Shown here: piece after piece, positions 1 through 6,733 of the stretch
How positions within the stretch are numbered: position 1 is the first letter of the stretch
How the letters are laid out: each line of letters starts with the position of its first letter
Assembly: GCA_964352715.1 (NCBI GenBank)
Contig: CAYGSU010000087.1
Location: 1-13,766, forward strand
Reading direction: 5' to 3'
DNA length: 13,766 bases
Origin: JAVKBW01 sp964352715
Lineage (GTDB): Bacteria > Pseudomonadota > Alphaproteobacteria > UBA8366 > Aestuariispiraceae
Program-made: the position numbers and the translations under genes
Notes under the pieces: generated by a model
Databases searched by the model: none
What the model was told of the DNA's origin: nothing
The model's input: the letters and a program-made list of their open reading frames with translations, nothing else

Positions 1-1
1 G

Positions 2-295
2 TCAGTGGTGAGCGATATCCTTGTCGGTGAACAGGAACTCTTTCAGGAAACCTTCGAAGTCCGGATTGTTGCGGCGGATCCATTCCAGCACCATCGCCGC
101 GTGTTCCATTTCTTCCCGCATGTTGTGCAGCAGAATTTCTCTCAGCGCCTTGTCTTCGCAATCGTCGGCGCGCTGCTGGTACCAGTCGACGGCCTCCAGC
201 TCTTCCATCAGCGACACGATGGCGTGGTGCATGTGGATGGTTTTCTTCTTCAGCCTATCGCGGGGGGCATGAAGGGAACCGCTTGAATCGCCCAT
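2..295 (-). CDS. Encapsulated ferritin-like protein (EncFtn family)
   Basis: A 97-residue, mostly helical protein with the EncFtn signature. EncFtn proteins form a ring of dimers with a ferroxidase site at the dimer interface, oxidise Fe(II) and pass it for storage into an encapsulin shell (known for the Rhodospirillum rubrum family). Visible residues match that family position for position: Glu31, Glu32, Glu34, Trp38 and Tyr39 in EELEAVDWYQQRAD, and Glu62 and His65 in EEMEHAAMVLEW. The ATG at 295 has an AGGAG site (complement of 303-307) seven bases upstream. The frame closes with TGA right after a DIAHH end, so the protein is about the length of the catalytic domain alone. Family members usually continue into a C-terminal encapsulin-targeting peptide, which is absent here. 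The encapsulin gene, if present, would lie off the left edge. The family call is firm; encapsulation is inferred. Confidence 0.92.
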   Translation of the reverse strand: MGDSSGSLHAPRDRLKKKTIHMHHAIVSLMEELEAVDWYQQRADDCEDKALREILLHNMREEMEHAAMVLEWIRRNNPDFEGFLKEFLFTDKDIAHH

Positions 296-302
296 AAAAA
301 AT

Positions 303-307
303 CTCCT
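303..307 (-). promoter_or_regulatory. Ribosome binding site of the EncFtn gene
   Basis: AGGAG on the minus strand, seven bases before the ATG at 295. It fixes the start of the ferritin-like gene. Confidence 0.8.
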
Positions 308-327
308 GTTTTGTTACGTTTTCGCAT

Positions 328-341
328 TAGCCATATGGCTA
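328..341. promoter_or_regulatory. 14-bp perfect palindrome, candidate operator of the EncFtn gene
   Basis: TAGCCATATGGCTA is a perfect dyad about 33 bp upstream of the EncFtn start codon, in an A/T-richer patch where a promoter is expected. On the minus strand a weak TTGTGC lies about one promoter spacing upstream. Iron-storage genes are commonly controlled by iron or redox regulators, but the dyad does not clearly match a consensus I can name. The operator role is inferred. Confidence 0.4.
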
Positions 342-412
342 CGGAAAAGCATGGCACAAGGCCGGTTAACGAGGCAATCGGCCGAATCCGCGCACCCCGC
401 TACCGCAAAACC

Positions 413-775
413 TTATGCCGCGATCATGTAGAATTTTCGCAGGGTTTCGGTAATTTCCCAGATGCAGGGCGTGCCCTTGGGCACGTAGAACGTGTCGCCG
501 GCGGTGAAGGTTTGCGCCTTGCCGTCGGAATCCGTCAGCGTGACCGACCCCGAAATCACCGTCATCATTTCGTGTACCGGATAGGCGGCGATTTCCTCGC
601 GGCAGGGCGCGCATTCCCACACGCCGGACAGTAGCGATTCATCGCCGGTCGCAAAGAACGTGTGGTTCAGTTCGGTCGTGTCGTCGGTCGTGAAGGCGGA
701 TTTTTCGGTCATCGTCGAGGGAACCATGCCTTTCGCCGGGTCGCCATTCGGCAACAGTCTGATCGGTTTCGTCAT
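413..775 (-). CDS. Cupin_3-type cupin domain protein (ureidoglycine aminohydrolase-like fold)
   Basis: A 120-residue single-domain cupin. The second half has the typical beta-strand pattern of cupin_3 (PF05899/DUF861): a HEMMTVISGSVTLTDSDG strand pair, an FTAGDTFYVPKGTPCIWEI turn with the conserved GD and VPKG, and a closing strand LRKFYMIAA. The family includes (S)-ureidoglycine aminohydrolase-like proteins, but most members are uncharacterised and no purine-degradation gene is adjacent, so no substrate is proposed. The start is uncertain. A GAGGAG site (complement of 787-792) lies 11 bases before the ATG at 775 and only two bases before another in-frame ATG at 784; I prefer 775. The gene is divergent from the methyltransferase across an 87-bp gap. 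Confidence 0.85.
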   Translation of the reverse strand: MTKPIRLLPNGDPAKGMVPSTMTEKSAFTTDDTTELNHTFFATGDESLLSGVWECAPCREEIAAYPVHEMMTVISGSVTLTDSDGKAQTFTAGDTFYVPKGTPCIWEITETLRKFYMIAA

Positions 776-851
776 CTCAGTCATATCTCCTCGGGGGTTT
801 AATCGAATTTCGAACACATTACGTGTATGAAACGACCATGATAATAGGAAT

Positions 852-856
852 GAGGA
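852..856 (+). promoter_or_regulatory. Ribosome binding site that fixes the TTG start of the methyltransferase
   Basis: GAGGA lies six bases before TTG at 863. The only upstream in-frame ATG (827) runs into TGA at 839, so TTG is the best start. Confidence 0.7.
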
Positions 857-862
857 CGCCCC

Positions 863-1624
863 TTGCAACAGAATGATCCGGACCGGCTTTATACCGACCC
901 CAGGCTTGTCGATTTCTACGATGCCGATAACGGCTGGGCCGACGACCAGGAATACTGCGCCGGTCTGGCGCGGGACGCCGCGTCCGTGCTTGATCTCGGC
1001 TGCGGCACCGGTCGGTTTTGCGCCGGGCTGGTGCATCGTTATCCGAAAATCGATTGCGTCGGTGTCGATCCGGCGGCGGCGATGCTGGACATCGCCCGGT
1101 CGCGCCCCGGCGGCAAGTACGTAACCTGGCTTGAAGAAGACGCCCGCACCGCCCGGCTGGGCCGGACGTTCGATCTGATCGTGCTGACCGGCCACGCCTT
1201 CCAGGTTTTCCTGACCGAGGAGGATCAGGCCGCGGTGCTGCAGACCATCGCCGTGCATCTGGCGCCGGGCGCAAGATTTGTTTTCGACAGCCGGAACCCG
1301 GCCTGCGAGGAATGGAAGACCTGGGCGAAGGATGTGTCGGGCTGGCGGGTCGATCATCCCATGCACGGGCCGACCGAGGCCTGGACCGATGTCGCGCGAG
1401 ATGAAAGATCCGGTGTCGTCACCTACGAAACCCACTACGTGATTGAGCGGACCGGGCAGCACCTGTCGGCGGAATCGAAAATCCAGTTCAGCCCGATTGA
1501 AGCGATCGACCGGCTGATCCGGGAGGTCGGCATGACGGTCGATGCGTGGCTGGGCAACTGGCAGGGCGAACCCTACCGGCCGGATTCAAAGGAAATCATC
1601 CCTGTCGGGCGGCTTGTCGGGTAA
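863..1624 (+). CDS. Class I SAM-dependent methyltransferase
   Basis: A 253-residue Rossmann-fold methyltransferase of the Methyltransf_25/11 type. Motif I, SVLDLGCGTGRF, is at residues 41-52 and binds S-adenosylmethionine. The acidic end of strand 2 is Asp69 in VGVDPAAAMLDIA. Motif II is EEDAR at 91-95, and FDLIVLTGHAFQVFL at 103-117 forms strand 4 and its helix. The C-terminal part (about 150-250) has an extra beta-rich region that probably shapes the acceptor site. The substrate cannot be read from the sequence, and the neighbours (a cupin and a lipoprotein) do not point to a pathway. It starts with TTG behind a good GAGGA site. Its stop is only seven bases from the stop of the convergent lipoprotein gene, with no clear terminator hairpin between them. 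Confidence 0.9.
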   Translation: MQQNDPDRLYTDPRLVDFYDADNGWADDQEYCAGLARDAASVLDLGCGTGRFCAGLVHRYPKIDCVGVDPAAAMLDIARSRPGGKYVTWLEEDARTARLGRTFDLIVLTGHAFQVFLTEEDQAAVLQTIAVHLAPGARFVFDSRNPACEEWKTWAKDVSGWRVDHPMHGPTEAWTDVARDERSGVVTYETHYVIERTGQHLSAESKIQFSPIEAIDRLIREVGMTVDAWLGNWQGEPYRPDSKEIIPVGRLVG

Positions 1625-1631
1625 CCGGCGG

Positions 1632-2690
1632 TCAGGACAGCAGCGTACCGCGCAATTTGTCCAGCAGATCGTCGGTCACCGCGCCATCCGGCGTCATGCC
1701 CGCCCGTTCCTGAAACGTCCTGATGCCATCGCGCGTGTTGTCGCCCATCCAGCCATCGACCGCGCCGACATCGATGCCCAGCAGTCCCAGCGCCTTCTGC
1801 ACATAACGCACTGTCGGCCGGTCCTGAATGCCAGGCGGGCCGGAATTATACAGATCGGCCAGCAGCAGCGCCGCCTCGTCATGTTCCGACGGGGATAGCC
1901 GGCTCTGGATTTTCGGCAGGATCTGGCCGGCGAGTGAATGGCCGTTCTGCTGCGCCGCTTCCATCAGCGCCGCCGCCAGCGGCAGGTCGAGCGGCACGTT
2001 TGCGCCCGACGCCAGTTGCACCGCATAGGCGAATTGCGCATCGGCATTGCCCTGCACCGCCGCCCTGTCATACCAGCGCGTCGCCCACAGGACATCGCGG
2101 TCAACGCCTTCCCCGTTCGCATAGGCGCGGCCCAGCCGCAGTTGCGCTTCGGCATGGCCGAGCCGGGCCGCTTCAGCGAAGGATCGCGCCGCCTTGTCCA
2201 AATCCTTCTCGACGCCGACGCCGTTTGCATAAGTCAGGCCTTGCAGATAGAGCGCGCGCGGCGACCCGAGCGCCGCCGCCTTTGCATACCAGAGAGCAGC
2301 CGATTCCTCGTCACGCGGCGTGCCGTCACCGCTGTCCAGCGCCTGCGCGTAGTCGAAGGCAGCGGCCGCATGGCCTTCCTCGGCCAGGCGCTGGAAAGCC
2401 GCGAAAGCGGCTTCATGGTCCTCGGTCTGCTGCAGGGCGACGGCTTCGGCATAGCGGTCTGCCTGCACCTCTGCGCGGCTTTTCCGCTGTTGATTTTCCG
2501 TGGCGGTCTCGGGTTCGACGTCCGTCGCCGGATCTATCGACGCAACATTTTCAGCGGCCGGGTCGGTCGAGCCGGATTGACTGTCCGCCGTGACGCAGCC
2601 GCCCGTGGTCAGCAGCAGAATCCCGGCCATCACCGCCCTGAAAGCGGCAATGCGATCGTCTCCCGTATGCAAAGTTTTCCGTTGCACCAT
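1632..2690 (-). CDS. Sel1-repeat lipoprotein with C-terminal peptidoglycan-binding domain
   Basis: A 352-residue predicted envelope protein. The N-terminus has basic residues, a hydrophobic stretch around 16-29 and a TTGGC lipobox, giving lipid attachment at Cys32. The -3 residue is Thr rather than Leu, but the box fits the permissive lipobox pattern. A low-complexity linker (33-70) follows. Four Sel1-like TPR repeats span about 107-250, with typical pieces such as ALWYAKAAALGSPRAL, ARSFAEAARLGHAEAQ and ATRWYDRAAVQGNADAQ. The C-terminus (about 293-347) is a PG_binding_1 domain: VQKALGLLGIDVGAVDGWMG, then TRDGIRTFQERAGMTPDG. Sel1 proteins usually scaffold protein contacts, and the last domain would hold the protein on the cell wall. 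Its RBS is a weak G-run. It lies 111 bp downstream of the hydrolase gene on the same strand and may be co-transcribed. Confidence 0.88.
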   Translation of the reverse strand: MVQRKTLHTGDDRIAAFRAVMAGILLLTTGGCVTADSQSGSTDPAAENVASIDPATDVEPETATENQQRKSRAEVQADRYAEAVALQQTEDHEAAFAAFQRLAEEGHAAAAFDYAQALDSGDGTPRDEESAALWYAKAAALGSPRALYLQGLTYANGVGVEKDLDKAARSFAEAARLGHAEAQLRLGRAYANGEGVDRDVLWATRWYDRAAVQGNADAQFAYAVQLASGANVPLDLPLAAALMEAAQQNGHSLAGQILPKIQSRLSPSEHDEAALLLADLYNSGPPGIQDRPTVRYVQKALGLLGIDVGAVDGWMGDNTRDGIRTFQERAGMTPDGAVTDDLLDKLRGTLLS

Positions 2691-2801
2691 TCGGCACCCC
2701 CAGAACGGATGCGCGCTCTTGCGGCGTCGCGACCCGATACTCCCTTTTACATATGACGATGCAATCGGGCGCGGATCAACTGCCTTCTGCTGCCGCCGGC
2801 A

Positions 2802-3914
2802 TCAATCAACCGGATCCGGCCGGATATGCGCCTGCCAGGAAGCCCAGCTTGCGGCGGCGTGGTATCGATGCGGTCCATCGACGGCGACTGCCTGCACGGC
2901 CTCTTCCGCCGCCATCACCTGATAGAACGGACGCGCGGCGTCTACCGCCTGCTCGACCCCGCTGAACGGAAAGATGTGGTCCCTGACCCCGCTGAGGCCG
3001 ACAAAGACGCGCGGCGCGACCAGGGCGATCATGTCCTGCGTATCGAACCAGTTGAGGAAGCCCGGCACGATGCCGTCGCCGCCCGCCGCACCCCGTGCGG
3101 CGATGGTCGTGCGCAGCGGACCGACCGATCCGCTGGCCAGCACGCCGGCAATTCTGGTGTCCAGCGCCGCCGCATATTGAGCAAGCGTGCCGCCGGCGGA
3201 ATGGCCGAACAGATAGAGGCCGGCCGGGTCGGCTTTCACCGGACAGGCCTCGCCGAGCAGCCAGTCGATGGCGGCGGAGACATCGGTTGCGCCGTCGCCC
3301 ATCAGCGTGCGGCCGACCAGCAGCAGGTGGTTGGCGAGATCGATGGTGCGGTTGCGGGACGGTCGGGTAAGATGCCGTTCGCCGCGTTCGCCATAGCCGG
3401 CCTGTTCGATGGCGACCCCCAGATACCCCCGTCGCGCCGCCTGCCGCGCCATGTCCGCACCAAGCGCCAGGCGCTGGTGGTCAATCGGCACGCGGGCATC
3501 GCCCCAGGCGAGGTGCACGCCGGAGGTCGACCCGGCAAGATGCAGCAAAACCGGCGCCGGTCCGGCAAGCCCGGCCTTGTAGATCAGGTGAACGGGCAGA
3601 TCGGTATCGGGCCGGATGCGCAGATAGAAGCTGCGCTTGACGATTCCGTCGCCAACCGGCTGTTCCGGCCGTTCGGCAGTGACGGAAGGGGCCTGCCGCC
3701 GCGTCTGATAGCCGGTCAGATCGGCCAGTTTCGCGCGGGCGCCGCGCTGCCAGTCCTCGGGTGCGATATCGGCAACGCAATCGAAACCCATCGCACGCGG
3801 TGCTGTGCGAAAAGCCGCCTGCACGCCAAGCGACGGGCTGAGCGCCGTTCCCTCGGGCAGCGGGGCATACGGATCAACCGTGCGGCCGAACAGCCGGCGC
3901 AGCCGCGCCAGCAT
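2802..3914 (-). CDS. Alpha/beta hydrolase (acetylxylan-esterase/dienelactone-hydrolase-like)
   Basis: A 370-residue alpha/beta hydrolase. The nucleophile elbow GHSAGG contains the catalytic Ser (residue 239 counted from this start). The probable acid is the Asp in SGVRDHIFPFSG, and the probable His lies in DGPHRYHAAASW near the C-terminus. A strand VLLHLAG upstream of the elbow may form the oxyanion region. The overall order suggests the Abhydrolase_7/acetyl-esterase group; the substrate is unknown. The frame could begin at ATG 3950 (382 residues), but that codon lies inside a strong terminator hairpin. The ATG at 3914 has AGGG five bases upstream and sits just past the terminator T-tract, so I choose it. 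No signal peptide is seen, so it is probably cytoplasmic. Confidence 0.85.
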   Translation of the reverse strand: MLARLRRLFGRTVDPYAPLPEGTALSPSLGVQAAFRTAPRAMGFDCVADIAPEDWQRGARAKLADLTGYQTRRQAPSVTAERPEQPVGDGIVKRSFYLRIRPDTDLPVHLIYKAGLAGPAPVLLHLAGSTSGVHLAWGDARVPIDHQRLALGADMARQAARRGYLGVAIEQAGYGERGERHLTRPSRNRTIDLANHLLLVGRTLMGDGATDVSAAIDWLLGEACPVKADPAGLYLFGHSAGGTLAQYAAALDTRIAGVLASGSVGPLRTTIAARGAAGGDGIVPGFLNWFDTQDMIALVAPRVFVGLSGVRDHIFPFSGVEQAVDAARPFYQVMAAEEAVQAVAVDGPHRYHAAASWASWQAHIRPDPVD

Positions 3915-3919
3915 GGCGG

Positions 3920-3923
3920 CCCT
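3920..3923 (-). promoter_or_regulatory. Ribosome binding site supporting the internal start of the hydrolase
   Basis: AGGG on the minus strand, five bases before the ATG at 3914. The alternative ATG at 3950 has only a GGTGG about 12 bases away and lies within a hairpin. Confidence 0.5.
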
Positions 3924-3931
3924 GTAAACGG

Positions 3932-3973
3932 AAAAAGGGACGGCAGTCATGACATTGTCATACCACCGTCCCT
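3932..3973 (-). terminator. Intrinsic terminator of the DEAD-box helicase gene
   Basis: Reading the minus strand, AGGGACGG (3973-3966) pairs with CCGTCCCT (3943-3936). The stem continues inward through TGGT against ACTG-type pairing with one bulge, then ATGAC against GTCAT, leaving a three-base AAT loop: about 17 pairs in all. A run of five Ts (3936-3932) follows directly. It begins 38 bases after the helicase stop codon. The plus strand has no T-run, so it acts on minus-strand transcription. It overlaps the upstream candidate start of the next gene. Confidence 0.85.
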
Positions 3974-4011
3974 CTGTCTTGAGGAGGCCGATCAGCCCCG
4001 ATCAGGGCGGA

Positions 4012-5301
4012 TTATGCCGCTTTCTGGTTCGGTCCCCGGCGGTTACGCCGTTTCGGACCACGCGACCCTGCCGGTTTCTGCTTCGCCGGCCCATTGTTGT
4101 TGGACCGGTTCTGACCGCCGCGCGACTGACCCCTGCCGCCCATCTGCGGCGGGGGAGCCGCCGGACCGGGAGGATCGCCGATGACGGTAACCGTAACGCC
4201 GGTCAGTTTCTCGATGGCTTTCAGATAGCCCTGTTCCGATGCGTCGCAGAGCGAAATCGCCTGGCCTGACGCGCCGGCGCGCGCGGTGCGGCCGATACGG
4301 TGGACATAGCTTTCCGGTTCGTTCGGCAATTCGAAATTGACGACATGGCTGACCGCGTCGACATCGATGCCGCGGGCGGCGATGTCGGTTGCGACCAGCA
4401 CGCGGGCGCGGCCGTCACGGAATTTCTTCAGCGCAATCTGGCGCGCCGCCTGCGATTTGTTGCCGTGGATGGCATCGGCGGAAATGCCCGCCTTTTCAAG
4501 ATGGTCCGCCACCCGGTTCGCGCGATGCTTGGTGCGGGTGAAAACGATCACCCGGGACATGTCCTCATCCTGCAAAAGCTTGGTCAGCAGATTGGCCTTG
4601 GCGTCGGTCTGAACATGCCGGACGGTCTGGTCGATCAGATCGACGGTAACCACCTGCGGCGTTACCTCGACCTTCACCGGATCGATCAGGATTTCCCGCG
4701 ACAGCGCGATAATGTCCTTCGGCATGGTGGCCGAAAACAGGAGCGACTGGCGCTGCTGCGGCAGGGCGGCGATGATTTTCTTCACATCCTTGACAAAGCC
4801 CATGTCCAGCATCCGGTCAGCTTCGTCGAGTACCAGAAATTCGACCCCGCCCAGCTTGCCTTTGGCGTCATCCATGACATCCAGCAGACGGCCCGGCGTC
4901 GCGACGATGATATCGACACCGCGATTCAGCGCATCGAGCTGCGGCTGGCGGCCGACGCCGCCGAAAATGCAGGCGGTGCGGATCGGCAGGTTTGCGCCAT
5001 AGGCGCGGAATTCATCACTGATCTGCACGGCCAGTTCACGGGTCGGCGCCAGAATCAGCGCGCGGGTGCGGCGCGGGCCGCGTTTGGTATCCCAGCCGGT
5101 AAACAGCTTGTGCAGGATCGGCAGCGCGAACGCGCCGGTCTTGCCGGTGCCGGTCTGGGCGATGCCCAGCATGTCGCGGCCTTCCAGCAATGCCGGAATG
5201 GACTGCGCCTGAATGGGCGTCGGGGTTGTATGGTTGCGTGCCTCAAGAGCACGTTGCAGCGGATCGGCCAGGCCGAGGGTCGCGAAAGTCGTATGCGTCA
5301 C
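4012..5301 (-). CDS. rhlE: DEAD-box ATP-dependent RNA helicase, RhlE type
   Basis: A 429-residue helicase with every core motif. These are the Q motif with Phe6 and PTPIQ (27-31), Walker A AQTGTGKT (48-55), Ia PTREL (86-90), Ib TPGR (135-138), DEAD (159-162), SAT (190-192), the IV/V region VIVFTRTK and ATDIAARGID, and VI HRIGRTAR (334-341). A Gly/Asn/Arg/Lys-rich tail from about 377 is typical of RhlE-like proteins and would bind RNA non-specifically. Such helicases remodel RNA in ribosome assembly and mRNA decay, often at low temperature. The start is GTG with AAGGA seven bases upstream. The gene has its own terminator downstream, and its upstream region (5302-5551) is shared with the divergent PLP enzyme. 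The exact paralogue (RhlE or another DEAD-box protein) is less certain than the family. Confidence 0.95.
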   Translation of the reverse strand: MTHTTFATLGLADPLQRALEARNHTTPTPIQAQSIPALLEGRDMLGIAQTGTGKTGAFALPILHKLFTGWDTKRGPRRTRALILAPTRELAVQISDEFRAYGANLPIRTACIFGGVGRQPQLDALNRGVDIIVATPGRLLDVMDDAKGKLGGVEFLVLDEADRMLDMGFVKDVKKIIAALPQQRQSLLFSATMPKDIIALSREILIDPVKVEVTPQVVTVDLIDQTVRHVQTDAKANLLTKLLQDEDMSRVIVFTRTKHRANRVADHLEKAGISADAIHGNKSQAARQIALKKFRDGRARVLVATDIAARGIDVDAVSHVVNFELPNEPESYVHRIGRTARAGASGQAISLCDASEQGYLKAIEKLTGVTVTVIGDPPGPAAPPPQMGGRGQSRGGQNRSNNNGPAKQKPAGSRGPKRRNRRGPNQKAA

Positions 5302-5308
5302 GTATAAT

Positions 5309-5313
5309 TCCTT
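5309..5313 (-). promoter_or_regulatory. Ribosome binding site that fixes the GTG start of the helicase
   Basis: AAGGA on the minus strand, seven bases before the GTG at 5301. The encoded N-terminus MTHTTFATLGL places the Q-motif Phe at the usual position. Confidence 0.8.
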
Positions 5314-5543
5314 AAACGCCGAACCATGCGGAAACGCCTTCGGCGCAACCGTTGTCCGGTCGGTCGTCCAGAACCGGGCGCGGCCGGTGCGGGATTGATT
5401 TTTTGATTATTATTCCCGGGACATGGCATCCGGGTTTCCGGAAGCATCGCGCCATCGCGAGATAACAGAAGCGCGCTTTGTTGCGCACCGTGACCGTGAC
5501 ATGGGGCTTTTTACCCTATAAGTCAAGAAAAAGAAGCTGTTGC

Positions 5544-5549
5544 AGGGGG
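5544..5549 (+). promoter_or_regulatory. Ribosome binding site of the PLP enzyme
   Basis: AGGGGG lies two bases before ATG 5552 and five before ATG 5555. Spacing slightly favours 5555. The upstream in-frame TTG at 5540 precedes this site and is not a good start. Confidence 0.6.
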
Positions 5550-5551
5550 GT

Positions 5552-6733
5552 ATGATGATCGACGACCAACAGGTAGCGCGGTTGCGGGCGGATACGCCGG
5601 CCTGCGAAACTCTGGTTCATTTCAACAATGCCGGCGCATCGCTGATGCCGGACCCGGTCTTCGAGGCTGTAACCGGCCATCTTGCCCTGGAACGTGACAT
5701 CGGCGGGTACGAAGCGGCGGCGAAGGCCGAACCGGCCCTGCAGCATTTCTATGACGCCTTCGCCGGCCTGCTCGGCGCGGACCCGTCCGAAATCGCCTAT
5801 ATCGAAAACGCCACCCGCGCCTGGGACATGGCGTTCTATTCGCTGCCGCTGCAACCCGGCGACCGGGTTATCACCCATGCATCGGAGTATGTTTCCAACT
5901 ATCTGGCGTTTCTGCAGCTTGCCAGGCGGCGCGGCATCGAAATCGATCTTGCGCCGTCCGATTCCACCGGCCAGATCGATGTCGCCGCCCTGCCCGGCCT
6001 GATCACCCCGCGCACGAAACTTGTCGCCATAACCCATGTGCCGACCCAGGGCGGGCTGGTGAACCCGGCGGAAGAGGTTGGCGCGTTCGCCCGCGAGCAC
6101 GGGCTGATCTATCTGCTGGATGCCTGCCAGTCAGCCGGGCAGATCGACCTCAACGTTGAAAAAATCGGCTGTCATCTGCTGTCCGGCACCGGCCGGAAGT
6201 TTCTGCGCGGACCGCGCGGCACCGGCTTTTTGTATGTGTCGAACGAGATTGTGGAGACGCTGGATCCGCCGTTTATCGATCTGGAAGCCGCATCCTGGAC
6301 CGGGCCGGACACCTTCGAGCTTGCTGACGGCGCGCGGCGGTTCGAGAACTGGGAAAGCTATGTTGCCGGCCGGGTCGGGCTTGCGGCAGCGGTCGATTAT
6401 GCGCTCGCCATCGGCCTGCAGGATATCGAAGCCCGGGTCTCCGCACTGGCGGAAACCCTGCGGACAGCGCTGGCGGAAGTCAGCGGCGTTACGGTTCGCG
6501 ATCTGGGTCGTCGCAAGGCCGGGCTGGTGACGTTCACGAAAGACGGCGAAGACCCCGCCGCCGTCGCGGCGCGGCTGGCCGCATCCGCCATCAATATCTC
6601 GACGTCGAGGCAATCGTCAGCCCGGCTGGATTTCGGGGCGCGCGGCATCGCGTCGGTATCGCGGGCCTCGGTTCATTACTACAACACGGAGGATGAAATA
6701 GGCCGCTTCTGCCGGATTCTGGCGGAGGCCTAG
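5552..6733 (+). CDS. Class V-fold PLP-dependent aminotransferase/desulfurase-like enzyme
   Basis: A 393-residue fold-type I PLP enzyme of the aminotransferase class V family (NifS, isopenicillin N epimerase and EgtE relatives). Visible motifs are HFNNAGAS near the N-terminus (cofactor phosphate and substrate side), THVPTQGG with His162, LLDACQSAGQ with Asp190 (pairs with the pyridine nitrogen), and SGTGRKFLRGPRGTGFLYV with Lys216, the expected Schiff-base lysine. Near the end, SRASVHYYNTEDEI carries an Arg371 likely to bind a substrate carboxylate. No SufS-type mobile-loop cysteine stands out, so I do not call it a cysteine desulfurase. No ergothioneine, Suf or Isc gene is adjacent, so the substrate is open. 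Its stop overlaps the stop of the convergent GFA gene. Confidence 0.88.
   Translation: MMIDDQQVARLRADTPACETLVHFNNAGASLMPDPVFEAVTGHLALERDIGGYEAAAKAEPALQHFYDAFAGLLGADPSEIAYIENATRAWDMAFYSLPLQPGDRVITHASEYVSNYLAFLQLARRRGIEIDLAPSDSTGQIDVAALPGLITPRTKLVAITHVPTQGGLVNPAEEVGAFAREHGLIYLLDACQSAGQIDLNVEKIGCHLLSGTGRKFLRGPRGTGFLYVSNEIVETLDPPFIDLEAASWTGPDTFELADGARRFENWESYVAGRVGLAAAVDYALAIGLQDIEARVSALAETLRTALAEVSGVTVRDLGRRKAGLVTFTKDGEDPAAVAARLAASAINISTSRQSSARLDFGARGIASVSRASVHYYNTEDEIGRFCRILAEA

Noticed and set aside
840..845. GATAAT as a -10 box for the methyltransferase gene
   Set aside because: A start site seven bases downstream would fall on the Shine-Dalgarno itself, and no -35 box is found at normal spacing.
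413..1462. A long minus-strand frame whose first 226 codons run antisense through the methyltransferase and then into the cupin
   Set aside because: Only the last 120-123 residues form a recognisable protein (the cupin), with an RBS at its own start. The upstream part is Arg/Pro/Gly-rich antisense of a gene with all methyltransferase motifs.
2826..4184. A 452-codon plus-strand frame antisense to the hydrolase and helicase end
   Set aside because: It is longer than the hydrolase but shows no domain, is biased to Arg/Gly/Ala as expected for the complement of GC-rich coding DNA, and spans the terminator. The opposite strand has a clear GHSAGG hydrolase.
4300..5307. A 335-codon plus-strand frame antisense to the helicase
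   Set aside because: The minus strand carries the complete set of DEAD-box motifs; this frame has none and no RBS.
5302..5551. A possible riboswitch or cold-shock leader in front of the helicase
   Set aside because: The region has short GC-rich hairpins (for example around CGCC-TTC-GGCG near 5336-5345) but no arrangement I can match to a known leader, and no cold-box-like element was recognised.
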